A stretch of 64,000 nucleotides of DNA from Clostridium sp. MCC353 (GCF_018785315.1 NZ_WQPN01000036.1:22520-86519); one strand, 5' to 3'; shown: positions 1 to 9,913, counted from the stretch's first letter. Made by a program: numbers and translations. The notes: generated from the sequence alone by a model not told the origin.

Positions 1-375
1 TGCGATACGGCGACGGATTATGCGCTGGCAAAAGCGGTGGACTGGGGGGCTTCCGTCATTCTTTCCGTTCCCTGTTGTCAGCATGAGTGGAATAAGCAGA
101 TGGAGAATGAACTGATGAAGCCTGTTTTTCAATATGGGCTGATTAAAGAGCGGATGGCCGCTCTTTATACAGATGCTTTGAGAGCTGAAATTCTGGAAAA
201 CCAGGGTTACCGTACCCAGATACTGGAGTTTATCGATATGGAGCACACTCCCAAAAATATTCTGATAAGGGCGGTCAAACAGGGAGAACGGAAGGACAAC
301 CGGAAAGAAATTCAGGCAGTTCTCGACTTTCTCCATGTGAAACCGACACTTGCCGGGCTGCTTTTGAAGGACTAA
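1..375 (+). CDS. SAM-dependent methyltransferase, C-terminal part
   Basis: The open frame runs in from base 1 and ends at the TAA at 373-375, so only about 124 C-terminal residues are present and the true start lies outside the window. The residues CDTATDYALAKAV and ILSVPCCQHEW resemble the post-motif region of a class I methyltransferase family found in Firmicutes (Methyltransf_32-like, related to RNA or small-molecule methyltransferases). This is recognition from memory of the SVPCCQHE motif. The substrate is unknown. It is convergent with the next gene and their stop regions overlap by four bases. Confidence 0.7.
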   Translation, partial: CDTATDYALAKAVDWGASVILSVPCCQHEWNKQMENELMKPVFQYGLIKERMAALYTDALRAEILENQGYRTQILEFIDMEHTPKNILIRAVKQGERKDNRKEIQAVLDFLHVKPTLAGLLLKD

Positions 376-1601
376 ATCATGACAAAAGGCCTGGTATACT
401 CATTTTTTACTGTGATTCCATATTTGGTATAGACGATGGAGTTATAGACATGAGAGGCATACAGATCCTGACTGAACATGGGCAGGAAAACAGCGTCGAT
501 GTAAGAGCCGGCTGCAGCGGGTTTTGTAATCAGCGGAAGAGAACTGTGTTTTTTAATACCGGTCAGAAGATCCGCTGATTCCTTTTTAAAACCGAGAACC
601 CTGGCATAGCCGCAGTAACCCTTTTCCCGGTATGCGGCCGCGTCGGCTTGTCTGCTTCCCAAAATGAGATGGAGAAGGCATCGGCTGATACGGCTGTAGG
701 TGTACTGCTTTGTTTTTAAATCCTCTGTCCGTTCCGTAAAAGATTTGAACTGTAAAAACAGGTTCCTGATCCTGCCGGCCAATTCTTCTGAAATGTCCAG
801 ATATTCGGTCAAATCCCCTCCATCCCGGATCAGGGTCAAAAGGGTGTAGTTCAGGATGGATGTCAGGTCGTCCGGAAAAACCGGCATACCCTGTAAAATG
901 GCCTCCAAAACCTGTTCCGGAACCTGGGAAGCGATGGAAATAAGGCCATCCGGGCTGGCAAGCAGTTTCCGGATAGCTGTAGCGGATGCAAATTCCCCGG
1001 ATAAGGAAAGGTCGTGGTAGCCATGGCCGTTTCTTTTGACGGTTACGGGAGTGATCCCGCTTTTTCTTCTCAAAAGAGCTTTGATGTATTCGATGCCCAG
1101 AATATTGTTGGGAGAGAGCAGTAAACTGCTTTCCAATGGGCTCAATGAAAGCCAGGAAGAGAGGGCTTTGGCCCGTGCATCGGGATAAGTCAGGCCGGAA
1201 CGGATATAATCTTTTAATAATTCCTGATAATCTCCGTGTTCCTCAGCCAATACAGCGGCGATTTTAAACAGCGGCTGGACTTCTCCGCATTCGCTTCCAA
1301 AGCAGATGGAATCCACGATCCCAAGCTGGTCTAACAGGGCGACGCCGCAGGAGGCAAAATCCTCCGCGCTGCTGGTGGCGAAAACAGACGGCATTTCCAG
1401 AACCAGGTCGGCCCCGGATTTAAGGGCCATTAAAGAACGGGTGTATTTGTCATAGACGGCAGGAGCGCCGCGCTGGACAAAATCTCCGCTCATAATGACG
1501 ATAACGTATTCAGCTCCGGTTAATTCCCGGGCTTTTTGGATATGATATAAATGACCGTTATGAAACGGATTATATTCTGCAATTAAACCGACAACCTTCA
1601 T
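372..1601 (-). CDS. tmcAL: tRNA(Met) cytidine acetate ligase TmcAL
   Basis: This 409-residue cytoplasmic protein is a nucleotidyltransferase-fold enzyme (YlbM/DUF795 family). In Bacillus subtilis the family makes N4-acetylcytidine at the wobble position of elongator tRNA-Met from acetate and ATP. The N-terminus shows the diagnostic AEYNPFHNGHLYHI segment with the HNGH nucleotide-binding motif, and length matches the family. The minus-strand start at 1601 is preceded by an AAAGGG ribosome site. It stands divergently from pta/ackA; because the enzyme uses acetate, proximity to acetate metabolism is suggestive but may be coincidence. Confidence 0.9.
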   Translation of the reverse strand: MKVVGLIAEYNPFHNGHLYHIQKARELTGAEYVIVIMSGDFVQRGAPAVYDKYTRSLMALKSGADLVLEMPSVFATSSAEDFASCGVALLDQLGIVDSICFGSECGEVQPLFKIAAVLAEEHGDYQELLKDYIRSGLTYPDARAKALSSWLSLSPLESSLLLSPNNILGIEYIKALLRRKSGITPVTVKRNGHGYHDLSLSGEFASATAIRKLLASPDGLISIASQVPEQVLEAILQGMPVFPDDLTSILNYTLLTLIRDGGDLTEYLDISEELAGRIRNLFLQFKSFTERTEDLKTKQYTYSRISRCLLHLILGSRQADAAAYREKGYCGYARVLGFKKESADLLTGIKKHSSLPLITKPAAAGSYIDAVFLPMFSQDLYASHVYNSIVYTKYGITVKNEYTRPFVMI

Positions 1602-1749
1602 GTGTTTTCCCTTTCTTAACGCAGTTGTTCAAACATGGCTTAAAGTGAGTTTGAAAAGCGGTTATGAATTTATTATACGAGAGAATTATTATATGGTAAA
1701 GGATTATTGTTTGGACGGAAAAAAATACATGAAAATAGAAAAATATGGC

Positions 1750-1778
1750 TTGTATACAAAAAACAACTGGTATATAAT
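1750..1778 (+). promoter_or_regulatory. Sigma-A type promoter for pta-ackA
   Basis: TTGTAT at 1750-1755 and TATAAT at 1773-1778 are separated by exactly 17 bases and lie about 40 bases before the pta start codon. The surroundings are very AT-rich. This is the best promoter in the tmcAL-pta intergenic region. Confidence 0.75.
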
Positions 1779-1815
1779 ATAGATAAATGCGAAAAGATGA
1801 AAGGGGTATTATATC

Positions 1816-2814
1816 ATGGGATTTATTGATGTAATTAAAGCGAGAGCAAAACAAGACAAAAAAACTATCGTTCTTCCTGAGTCCATGGACAGAAGAACTT
1901 TTGTAGCGGCTGAACAGATTTTAAAGGAAGATTTGGCAAACCTGATTATTATCGGTACACCGGAAGAAGTGGCTGCCAACAGCGAAGGCTTAGATATTTC
2001 TAAAGCAACCATTGTAAACCCATTCACATATGAAAAAACACAGGAATACGTTGATTTATTTGTGGAACTTAGAAAATCCAAAGGCCTTACACCGGAAGAT
2101 GCAAGAGCAACCATGATGAAGGACTACGCTTACTATGGCTGTCTGATGATTAAGAACGGGGATGCTGATGGTATGGTATCCGGCGCATGCCACTCAACAG
2201 CCAATACATTAAGACCATGCCTGCAGATTATCAAAACCAAACCAGGTACAAAATTAGTATCCGCTTTCTTCTTAATGGAAGTTCCAAACTGCGAATACGG
2301 CGAGAACGGAACATTTGTATTCGCTGACTGTGGCTTAAACCAGAATCCGAATCCGGAAGAACTGGCTGCAATCGCAGTTTCCTCCGCAGAGAGCTTCAAG
2401 ATGTTAGTTGAAAAAGAACCAAAAGTTGCTATGCTGTCCCATTCCTCTATGGGAAGCGCTAAGCATGATGATGTGACAAAAGTGGTGGAAGCTACCAGAA
2501 TCGCAAAAGAGGCCGCTCCTGAACTGGCTCTTGACGGAGAACTTCAGTTAGACGCAGCCATCGTTCCAAGCATCGGCGCTTCCAAGGCTCCGGAAAGCAA
2601 AGTTGCCGGACAGGCTAACGTGCTCGTATTCCCGGATCTGGATGCGGGTAATATTGGCTATAAGTTAGTTCAGAGACTTGCGAAGGCAGAAGCTTACGGC
2701 CCGATGTGCCAGGGTATCGCAAAACCTGTTAACGATTTGTCCAGAGGATGTTCTGCTGAAGACATCGTAGGCGTTGTGGCGATTACTGCCGTACAGGCTC
2801 AGGTAAACGAATAA
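1816..2814 (+). CDS. pta: Phosphate acetyltransferase
   Basis: A 332-residue cytoplasmic enzyme that interconverts acetyl-CoA plus phosphate with acetyl phosphate plus CoA. The length fits the short single-domain Pta class of Firmicutes. Recognisable family segments are KTIVLPESMDRRT near the N-terminus, the VSGACHSTANTLRP region around residue 115-130, and SKAPESKVAGQANVLVFPDL near residue 255. An AAGGGG ribosome site precedes the ATG. The gene is followed after 24 bases by ackA, so the two form the standard acetate-producing operon that yields ATP by substrate-level phosphorylation. Confidence 0.97.
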   Translation: MGFIDVIKARAKQDKKTIVLPESMDRRTFVAAEQILKEDLANLIIIGTPEEVAANSEGLDISKATIVNPFTYEKTQEYVDLFVELRKSKGLTPEDARATMMKDYAYYGCLMIKNGDADGMVSGACHSTANTLRPCLQIIKTKPGTKLVSAFFLMEVPNCEYGENGTFVFADCGLNQNPNPEELAAIAVSSAESFKMLVEKEPKVAMLSHSSMGSAKHDDVTKVVEATRIAKEAAPELALDGELQLDAAIVPSIGASKAPESKVAGQANVLVFPDLDAGNIGYKLVQRLAKAEAYGPMCQGIAKPVNDLSRGCSAEDIVGVVAITAVQAQVNE

Positions 2815-2838
2815 GAATAAAAGGAGAAGTAATCAATT

Positions 2839-4035
2839 ATGAAGATTTTAGTACTTAACTGCGGAAGCTCTTCTTTAAAATATCAGTTGATTGATATGGA
2901 CAATGAAAGCGTAATCGCAAAGGGATTATGCGAAAGAATTGGTATTGAAGGATCAAAATTAACTCATGAACCGGCTGGTAAGGATAAATACGTGGTGGAA
3001 AACGCCATGCCAACCCATACGACGGCAATTAAGATGGTTATGGACGCCCTTCAGGATCCGGTTTACGGCGTTATCAAAGATACCAGCGAGATTTCAGCCG
3101 TTGGACACCGTGTTCTTCATGGCGGCACTGTTTACAGCGATTCCATCATTGTTAACGACGATGTTAAGAGAGTGATCCGTGAATGCTTCGATTTAGGACC
3201 TCTTCATAATCCTGCAAACTTAATGGGTATTGAAGCATGTGAAGAAGCTATGCCGGGAACTCCTAATGTGGCAGTATTTGATACCGCATTCGGTATGGCA
3301 ATGCCTGAGAAAGCTTATATGTACGCAATTCCTCATGAATATTATGAGAAATACGGCATCAGAAGATATGGTTTCCACGGAACCAGCCACAGCTTTGTTT
3401 CAAAAGAAGCTATCCGGTTTGGCGGCCTGGATCCTGAAACAGCAAGAGTTATCGTATGCCACCTCGGAAACGGAGCCAGCGTATCCGCATCCATTGGCGG
3501 CAAATGTGTGGACACCAGCATGGGACTTACACCTCTTGAGGGACTTATTATGGGAACCAGAAGCGGTGATATCGATCCGGCAGTTGTTCAGTTCATCTGC
3601 AACAAAGAGGGAAAAGACGTCAACGAGCTTTTGAATATCCTGAATAAGAAATCAGGTGTTTTAGGAATGAGCGGAGGAATTTCCAGCGATTTCCGTGATA
3701 TTGAAAAAGCAAAAGCAGAAGGAAACCATCTGGCAGAAGTGGCCCTGGACGCATTTATCTATCGTGTTATTAAATACATCGGCGCTTATACGGCAGCGAT
3801 GAATGGTGTGGATGCAATCGCGTTTACAGCCGGAGTTGGCGAGAACGATAAAACCGGAAGAAAGAACATCTGCAGCTCTTTAGCATATCTTGGCGTAAAG
3901 ATTGATGACGAAGCCAATGATGTCCGCGGAAAAGAGAGAGTGATCTCAGCAGCCGATTCCAAAGTAAAAGTTATGCTGATCCCAACCAACGAAGAACTTG
4001 CCATTGCAAGAGAAACATTGGAATTGGTAAAATAA
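2839..4035 (+). CDS. ackA: Acetate kinase
   Basis: A 398-residue member of the ASKHA phosphotransferase superfamily that transfers phosphate from acetyl phosphate to ADP, completing the Pta-AckA pathway. Visible family marks are the N-terminal MKILVLNCGSSSLKYQL phosphate-binding segment, the GHRVLHGG segment, the RRYGFHGTSH segment around residue 175, and the C-terminal TAGVGEN segment. The ribosome site AAGGAGAAG stands before the ATG, 24 bases after pta. The length is typical, with nothing missing. Confidence 0.98.
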   Translation: MKILVLNCGSSSLKYQLIDMDNESVIAKGLCERIGIEGSKLTHEPAGKDKYVVENAMPTHTTAIKMVMDALQDPVYGVIKDTSEISAVGHRVLHGGTVYSDSIIVNDDVKRVIRECFDLGPLHNPANLMGIEACEEAMPGTPNVAVFDTAFGMAMPEKAYMYAIPHEYYEKYGIRRYGFHGTSHSFVSKEAIRFGGLDPETARVIVCHLGNGASVSASIGGKCVDTSMGLTPLEGLIMGTRSGDIDPAVVQFICNKEGKDVNELLNILNKKSGVLGMSGGISSDFRDIEKAKAEGNHLAEVALDAFIYRVIKYIGAYTAAMNGVDAIAFTAGVGENDKTGRKNICSSLAYLGVKIDDEANDVRGKERVISAADSKVKVMLIPTNEELAIARETLELVK

Positions 4036-4047
4036 TCAAAGAATCTG

Positions 4048-4076
4048 TTGACAAATTTAAACCGCGTGTGTATAAT
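4048..4076 (+). promoter_or_regulatory. Consensus sigma-A promoter for DUF177-rpmF
   Basis: A perfect TTGACA at 4048-4053 and a perfect TATAAT at 4071-4076 are spaced by 17 bases, 47 bases before the DUF177 start. This is the closest match to the housekeeping consensus in the window and shows that DUF177-rpmF is transcribed separately from pta-ackA. Confidence 0.93.
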
Positions 4077-4123
4077 AGCAGAGGTGCGTATAGCTCCTGA
4101 TATTAACCTATAAGGAGAGTTGT

Positions 4124-4651
4124 ATGCTTATTAACTTGTCTGAGTTGTTTACCAGTGAAGGAAAAGAGAAGATCTACGTACAAGATATTGAGATGAAGCA
4201 GTTTCATGCCCCGGATGGTGTGTATGATATTGTCGATGCAGAGCCGGTGACTTTAAAGGTCAGGAATCTGGGCGACCGTACATTGTTTCTGGAAGGGAAG
4301 GCAAAACTTTCTCTGATGATACCGTGTGGACGCTGTCTTGATCCTGTGAGGAATGACTTTGATTTATCAATAGAAGCTTCTTTAGATATGAAACAGACTG
4401 AAGAAGAGCGGATCGAAGAACTGGATGAGCAACCCTACGTAAGTGGTTATAATCTGGATGTAGACCAGTTAGTTTGTAATGAACTGCTGCTGAACTTACC
4501 TATGAAAGTCCTGTGCGATGAAGATTGCAAAGGGATTTGTAATAGATGTGGAGCGAATCTCAATCATGAGACTTGCGACTGTGATAGGAGTTCGCTAGAC
4601 CCAAGAATGTCGTTGATCCAGGATATTTTTAATCAGTTTAAGGAGGTGTAA
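4124..4651 (+). CDS. DUF177 (YceD-like) protein, 23S rRNA accumulation family
   Basis: A 175-residue cytoplasmic protein of the DUF177/YceD family, which almost always precedes rpmF. Bacterial and plastid relatives are needed for normal 23S rRNA accumulation; that role is known for homologues and inferred here. It carries the clostridial cysteine pattern: PCGRC around residue 67, then CDEDCKGICNRCGANL and CDC near the C-terminus, which looks like a metal-binding knuckle. The AAGGAG site lies just before ATG, and rpmF starts 2 bases after the stop, implying coupled translation. Confidence 0.9.
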   Translation: MLINLSELFTSEGKEKIYVQDIEMKQFHAPDGVYDIVDAEPVTLKVRNLGDRTLFLEGKAKLSLMIPCGRCLDPVRNDFDLSIEASLDMKQTEEERIEELDEQPYVSGYNLDVDQLVCNELLLNLPMKVLCDEDCKGICNRCGANLNHETCDCDRSSLDPRMSLIQDIFNQFKEV

Positions 4652-4653
4652 CC

Positions 4654-4833
4654 ATGTCTATCTGTCCAAAGAATAAATCTTCAAAAGCTAGAAGAGATAA
4701 ACGTAGAGCAAACTGGAAGATGAGTGCTCCAAACTTAGTTAAATGCAGCAAATGCGGAGAACTTATGATGCCACACAGAGTTTGCAAAGCTTGCGGATCT
4801 TACAATAAGAGAGAAATCGTAAGCGTTGACTAA
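4654..4833 (+). CDS. rpmF: Large ribosomal subunit protein bL32
   Basis: A 59-residue basic protein starting MSICPKNKSSKARRDK. It has the zinc-ribbon of cysteine-type bL32: CSKCGE around residue 31 and CKACGS around residue 44. It starts 2 bases after the DUF177 stop, with AAGGAGGTG immediately upstream inside the end of that gene. It is a structural component of the 50S subunit. The four cysteines indicate the zinc-dependent form. In many Firmicutes plsX follows directly; here a terminator and some 44 kb of other genes intervene. Confidence 0.97.
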   Translation: MSICPKNKSSKARRDKRRANWKMSAPNLVKCSKCGELMMPHRVCKACGSYNKREIVSVD

Positions 4834-4867
4834 TTTTAGATTAGTACCATAAAAGTGCTCTATAAGC

Positions 4868-4922
4868 AGCATAAAATCAAGGTTTTTCATTTTCGTGGAA
4901 AACCTTGATTTTATGCTTTTTT
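4868..4922 (+). terminator. Strong Rho-independent terminator after rpmF
   Basis: An 18-base arm at 4868-4885 (AGCATAAAATCAAGGTTT) pairs perfectly with 4899-4916 across a short loop and is followed by a run of T. A second small hairpin based on TTCGCC/GGCGAA follows at once (4921-4936). Transcription of the conserved cluster therefore stops here. Confidence 0.9.
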
Positions 4923-4960
4923 CGCCTTTTGGCGAAAAGGCGAAAAATAAGTTGTTTTGT

Positions 4961-5046
<86 letters not shown>

Positions 5047-5238
5047 CTTAAAACAATAAACCGCAGGCATAAAAGCTTGTGGTTTTGTTTTAACTTAGAG
5101 ACCGGATACTTGATAAAAGTAAAGGGTTACTGGAATATCCCTGGTAAGGGAATTTGTTTCAGGTGGAAAAAGGAAGAAGTATGGAATTGAATCGGATGGA
5201 CTGGTAAATGGAGATAGATGATAAAATATGGAGCGGAT

Positions 5239-6525
5239 ATGATGAGAAGAACGTTATGCAGCGTCAGCCTGATACTCTCTATGGCAATCCTGGCCGCCTG
5301 TGGACATGGGCAAACGGGTAAACTGGACGTTTTGGAAGTGGAAGAAAAACAGGTGCCTTTGGAGGTGTTGATATCAGGAGGTGATGCATCCTGGCAATCC
5401 TGCATGGAGGAAGTTGCCAGAGATTATATGGCGCTTCATCCTGATCAGGAGATACAGATAAAACAGGTTATTAATATTGAGGGTGAGGATTATAAGAGCA
5501 GTCTTGCAGTGATGGATGCCCTTGGCGAGTTCGATGGCATTGTCGAGATGAGAAATGTAGAACTTTATAAGCAGGCAGAAAAAATCGTCCCACTTCCCAG
5601 TGAAGTGACTGACCTCTTAAAGACTTGTACTGTTATTGATGGACAGGTTTATGCTGTTCCACGGTTTTATGCTTGCCGGGGAATTATCTATAATAAAAAG
5701 CTATTCCAGGAATATGGTCTGGCAGTTCCGGAAACATATGAAGAATTTCTACAATTATGTGAAAATCTAAAACGAAAGAATATGCCCCCTCTTGTGATTG
5801 GCGGTGGAACACTTTGGCATATGGATTTTTGGCTGAATGGGTTGTATTCTAACCGGATCCGCATGGAGGATGAAGAGTGGATCAGCCACCGGAATGAAGG
5901 TACGGTGAGTTGGCAGGATGAAAATCCTAAAAACCTTTTGGCGGACTTTAAAGAATTGTTTCGCAAGGGATATGTGCAGAGTGAATACCGGACCACCACA
6001 GATAGTCAGACCATTGAAGTGCTTGTTGATGGAAAGGCCGCTATGCTATATTCTGGTACCTGGATGTTTGCCCAGATTTTAAAAGCAGCACCGGATTTTG
6101 AAATTGGCTGGTTTTTTCTGCCAAATAACAGTCAGAACCCAGTTGTCGAGTTAGAAGAGAATATCGGCTGGTCCATTACGACTGCCTGCAAAGAAGATTC
6201 GATAAAATACCAGACTGCGGTTGATTTTCTGAAGTTTTATTATAGTAAGGAAGAATATGGTAAAGTCGTGGCATCGATGAATGGAATTCCGGCAGTGAAG
6301 GAGGCCATTTCCTATGATTGTATTCCGGCACAGCAGGCTGTTATAGCCGCAGCACAGGCACATGGTGTTATGGAAGGGCCGACAATCAGTACCGGAAATA
6401 CTCCGGAAGGCTTTGCTATTAGTTGTTATGATGTTATGCTGAAGTTGGCAGATGGTGATTATACGGTGGACGAAGCGGCCAGACAGTTAGACATGGCATG
6501 GGAGGAGAAACGTGGAGAAAATTAA
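5239..6525 (+). CDS. Extracellular solute-binding lipoprotein (family 1), sensor-linked
   Basis: A secreted lipoprotein of about 428 residues. A basic n-region, a hydrophobic stretch and the lipobox LAAC are followed by a family-1 ABC solute-binding domain; EIGWFFLPNN and the hydrophobic ligand-cleft segments are typical of carbohydrate-binding members. Start 5239 is chosen for the GGAG at 5230-5233; 5218 also has a GGAG before it. No ABC permease or ATPase lies nearby. Instead the gene overlaps the next histidine kinase by 14 bases. I infer that it captures a sugar and presents it to the YesM-type sensor rather than to a transporter. Confidence 0.82.
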   Translation: MMRRTLCSVSLILSMAILAACGHGQTGKLDVLEVEEKQVPLEVLISGGDASWQSCMEEVARDYMALHPDQEIQIKQVINIEGEDYKSSLAVMDALGEFDGIVEMRNVELYKQAEKIVPLPSEVTDLLKTCTVIDGQVYAVPRFYACRGIIYNKKLFQEYGLAVPETYEEFLQLCENLKRKNMPPLVIGGGTLWHMDFWLNGLYSNRIRMEDEEWISHRNEGTVSWQDENPKNLLADFKELFRKGYVQSEYRTTTDSQTIEVLVDGKAAMLYSGTWMFAQILKAAPDFEIGWFFLPNNSQNPVVELEENIGWSITTACKEDSIKYQTAVDFLKFYYSKEEYGKVVASMNGIPAVKEAISYDCIPAQQAVIAAAQAHGVMEGPTISTGNTPEGFAISCYDVMLKLADGDYTVDEAARQLDMAWEEKRGEN

Positions 6526-8353
6526 GAAAAAGAAACCATATGTCAGCATCTTTGTAAAGCTGGCAGTGATTTTTTTTGCAGCAGGGCTGATACCGCTTCT
6601 GTTTTTAAGCCGCTTCTTCTTTTCTGAATTTGTAGACAATATGGAGACCGAAACCATAAAGAATGGCAAAACAACGTTGGAATATGCAGGGAGTTTTGTT
6701 GATGACTGGCTGGAAAAGTGGGGAGAATTAACGGTTTCTATGTACACAAGGCCCATTGCGGAGCGAGGGTATCTGATTGACGTGTTGACGGATGAGTCGA
6801 TCCAGCCATCAGAAAAATCGGTGGCAATGCGACGATTTCTGTTGGATATGGCTTCTGATAGCCAGATTACCAGTGTTCGTTTTCTAGAAAGGAATGGTAA
6901 TCTTTACTATGTCAGCAATAAACCGGGGAAAATTCTGGATTCTGAGGCAGCAGTAGTTTGGAAGCAGCAGGAACTTAGCGGCCGACGGATGGAAAAAACA
7001 ATACGCTTGCTACCGGCACATACGGATTCGTATTTCAAAACAGTTGAGGATCAGGTCATTACGATAGAGCGGAATTTTTATGATGTCAGGAGTATAAAAA
7101 ATGTAGATCAGTGTCTGGGCACACTTTACATTGATGTTAGTCAGGAATCGATCAATCAGATTATGGATAGTATTGATATTGGCGACAAAAGTGGATTTTA
7201 TATTATGAATGAGGCAGGCGAAGAAATCTATCACAACAAACGAGTGGAATCTTTGAGCCCGGAGGTGAGTTCATTGATCGCTGGCTATTCGGATGCAGAA
7301 TATGGAACACTTCAGAATCAGGAATCATATTACCATTACCAGAAACATGGCGACAGCGGATGGATCAGTGTGGTTTCCGTTCATAAAGAAGATGTTCTAA
7401 ACCGCGTCAAGATGACAAAGCAGTATATTATGATTACGCTTTCAGCCAGCTGCCTGATTTTAGTCCTGATCTATGTGGGATTTTCCAAATGGATTACGAT
7501 TCCGATCCAAAAGCTGAAGGATGGAATGGAACAAATTCAAAAGGGTTACCTGGACACTCGGATAAAGATCGGCAGGAATGATGAAATCGGACTTCTTGGC
7601 GAGGGTCTCAATGAGATGGCAGCCCAATTGGAAACCTATATTGAGCAGGTATATGGCGCAGAGCTTCGTCAGCGGGAGGCGGAACTGAACGCGCTAAAGA
7701 CCCAGATCAAACCACATTATCTTTATAATACACTGGATATCATCAGAATGACTGCTTTGACCAATGAGGATATGCAGACAGCCCGGATGATTGAAAGTCT
7801 GGCGGGCCAATTGCGCTACTTAATTGGCAGCAGCAGCGATAAAGTGTGTCTGGAGGAAGAACTGCAGAATATAAAAAATTATTTCACTATGATTAAAATT
7901 CGTTATGAGGAACGGTTTGATTTAAAACTATCGGTTCCGGAACGACTGCAGAAGGCGATGATTTTAAAACTATCGATTCAACCTTTTGTGGAGAATGCAG
8001 TTGCCCATGGCCTTAAATTTAAGACGGGGCAAGGCATGGTATGGATATCAGCCAGGCAAAATGAAGATATACTGGAACTTACGGTTATGGATGATGGTGT
8101 TGGAATTCAGCCGGAAAAGCTTGCCAAACTTCAGTCGCAGATAGATTGTGTAGAAGGTACAGCCGAGCTCTCAAAGGCTTCTGGTGGAGTTGGAATTTGT
8201 AATGTTCAGGAACGAATCAGAAAGAATTTTGGGCCACAGTATGGTATTGAAATAAAGAGTACAGAGCAGACCGGGACGATTGTTATTTTGCGCTTCCCCT
8301 GCCTGTTCTTTCCGGAAGGAGGAGTGACCAATGTACCGGGTAGTACTGATTGA
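6512..8353 (+). CDS. YesM-type sensor histidine kinase
   Basis: A 613-residue membrane kinase with a GTG start, GGAGGAG site at 6501-6507, overlapping the lipoprotein gene. Order: short cytoplasmic tail, transmembrane helix about residues 12-35, extracellular sensor domain (about 40-300), second helix about 310-330, HAMP about 335-385, His_kinase domain with the phosphoacceptor motif QIKPHYLYNTLDI near residue 400, and HATPase with the N box FVENAVAHG near 500 and DDGVGI near 530. This is the LytS/YesM class that responds to carbohydrates. It overlaps the response regulator by 23 bases and is surely its partner. Confidence 0.93.
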   Translation: MEKIKKKKPYVSIFVKLAVIFFAAGLIPLLFLSRFFFSEFVDNMETETIKNGKTTLEYAGSFVDDWLEKWGELTVSMYTRPIAERGYLIDVLTDESIQPSEKSVAMRRFLLDMASDSQITSVRFLERNGNLYYVSNKPGKILDSEAAVVWKQQELSGRRMEKTIRLLPAHTDSYFKTVEDQVITIERNFYDVRSIKNVDQCLGTLYIDVSQESINQIMDSIDIGDKSGFYIMNEAGEEIYHNKRVESLSPEVSSLIAGYSDAEYGTLQNQESYYHYQKHGDSGWISVVSVHKEDVLNRVKMTKQYIMITLSASCLILVLIYVGFSKWITIPIQKLKDGMEQIQKGYLDTRIKIGRNDEIGLLGEGLNEMAAQLETYIEQVYGAELRQREAELNALKTQIKPHYLYNTLDIIRMTALTNEDMQTARMIESLAGQLRYLIGSSSDKVCLEEELQNIKNYFTMIKIRYEERFDLKLSVPERLQKAMILKLSIQPFVENAVAHGLKFKTGQGMVWISARQNEDILELTVMDDGVGIQPEKLAKLQSQIDCVEGTAELSKASGGVGICNVQERIRKNFGPQYGIEIKSTEQTGTIVILRFPCLFFPEGGVTNVPGSTD

Positions 8354-9893
8354 TGATGAAACATTGATTTTAAAGGGGCTGCGCCGCTTGATCCCATGGG
8401 AAGAACTGGGGTTTTCCATTGTTGGTGAGGCTGTCGATGGGAAAGAAGCGCTATTGGTAATCCAGCGGGAGCAACCGGATATTGTTATCTCTGATATTGC
8501 TATGCCGAATCTGGATGGACTGGAAATGTTAAGGCAGCTAAGAGAATGGGGGATGACGGTCAGAACCATTTTTTTAAGTGGATACCAGGAGTTTTCTTAT
8601 GCTCGGGATGCATTGGTCTATGGAGCACTGGATTATTTATTAAAGCCGGTAACCGGTGAGGAGTTGATCCGGGCATTGGAGAAAGCGGCTGATCAAATCA
8701 GACAGGAGCAGTCATGTCACATGCTAAGGCGTGAAGATGGTCCGGAAGAACTTTTGTTTCAGAAAATCTTGTCGATGAAGGCAGAACCGGAAGCACTGGC
8801 AGTTGCGCTAAAAGAACGGGGATATAGCGGGGAAGGCTATTATGGTGTTTTTTTACGCCTATTTCGTAAAAGAACCAGTGACAAACAGGAAGAGAACTTC
8901 AGCTTGCTAAAATTTGAAATATATAGTTGGCTGGAACATTCTCTGGAAAAGGACCATGTAGGCATTATTTTAAAAAAAGATTCCACGTCTTGCTTTTTTC
9001 TTTTAATGGCGCCGGAAAATCCGAATCAGATAAAAAAGATACTTTTAGAACTGGTAGATGAGATTCAGAGCCGGTACAGCGTGATTGTTACGATTGGAAC
9101 AGGGGGATGGCAAAAGGACATTGCTAATGTCAGATATTTATATACCACTGCCAGATTCACATCGGAACTATATTATTTTACGGAGAAAAAATATATCTGT
9201 TATGAGGAAGTACAAAAAGATTATACTCATTCGCTGGAGGAGTATCAGGCCAGTTTGGATGATCTGAAAAAGGAATTGCTTAAAACATATGATTTTGAAC
9301 ATATTTTAGAGCGTATAATAGAATGCGTTGATCTGCTTGGCAATATTTATTATGGCAATCGTGATTCTGTCGTTAATGCAGTTATCCTGATGGCGGGAGA
9401 GGTCTTTGGTGCACTTACCGAATGTGGACTGGTGAATGAAGAGTACCGGACGGGTGAAGAGGAATTTCTAAATGGGATCAGACAGCGGATTTCGTTTCGT
9501 GATTTGAAGAGTGCTGTCAATGATTATTATAGTCAGTTGTTTTTGAAAATCCGTCTGATGTATCGGCAGCGGGAATCTTTGGAAATAAAGAAAATCAAGC
9601 AATATATTCAGGAACATTTCCGAAACAATATCACGCTTGAGGATGTGGCTGGTTTGGTAGGAATGAATGCCAGTTATATGAGTGTCTTTTTTAAAAAAGA
9701 AACCGGTCAGAATTTTAAAAGCTATCTGACAGAGGTGCGTATGAAAGAAGCAATCCGTTTGATGAACAGTACAGATATGAAAGCATATGAACTGGCGGAG
9801 GCTGTGGGCTACAAAGATGACAAGCAGTTCCGGGAGAAATTCAGGGAATTATATCAGATGTCCCCCCGGCAGTACAAGAATAGAAAATTATAA
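8331..9893 (+). CDS. YesN-type AraC-family response regulator
   Basis: A 520-residue cytoplasmic regulator. The receiver domain (about 1-120) has acidic residues D8/D9, phosphoacceptor D55 in ISDIAMPN, and K in LLKPVTG. A long middle region of unknown fold follows. The C-terminus (about 420-520) is a double helix-turn-helix of AraC type ending YQMSPRQYKNRKL. It forms one operon with the lipoprotein and kinase. A terminator follows, then the PTS operon, so I infer that the phosphorylated protein activates the PTS promoter at about 9950-10016. Confidence 0.93.
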   Translation: MYRVVLIDDETLILKGLRRLIPWEELGFSIVGEAVDGKEALLVIQREQPDIVISDIAMPNLDGLEMLRQLREWGMTVRTIFLSGYQEFSYARDALVYGALDYLLKPVTGEELIRALEKAADQIRQEQSCHMLRREDGPEELLFQKILSMKAEPEALAVALKERGYSGEGYYGVFLRLFRKRTSDKQEENFSLLKFEIYSWLEHSLEKDHVGIILKKDSTSCFFLLMAPENPNQIKKILLELVDEIQSRYSVIVTIGTGGWQKDIANVRYLYTTARFTSELYYFTEKKYICYEEVQKDYTHSLEEYQASLDDLKKELLKTYDFEHILERIIECVDLLGNIYYGNRDSVVNAVILMAGEVFGALTECGLVNEEYRTGEEEFLNGIRQRISFRDLKSAVNDYYSQLFLKIRLMYRQRESLEIKKIKQYIQEHFRNNITLEDVAGLVGMNASYMSVFFKKETGQNFKSYLTEVRMKEAIRLMNSTDMKAYELAEAVGYKDDKQFREKFRELYQMSPRQYKNRKL

Positions 9894-9913
9894 AAACAGG
9901 GATAAATTTAGAA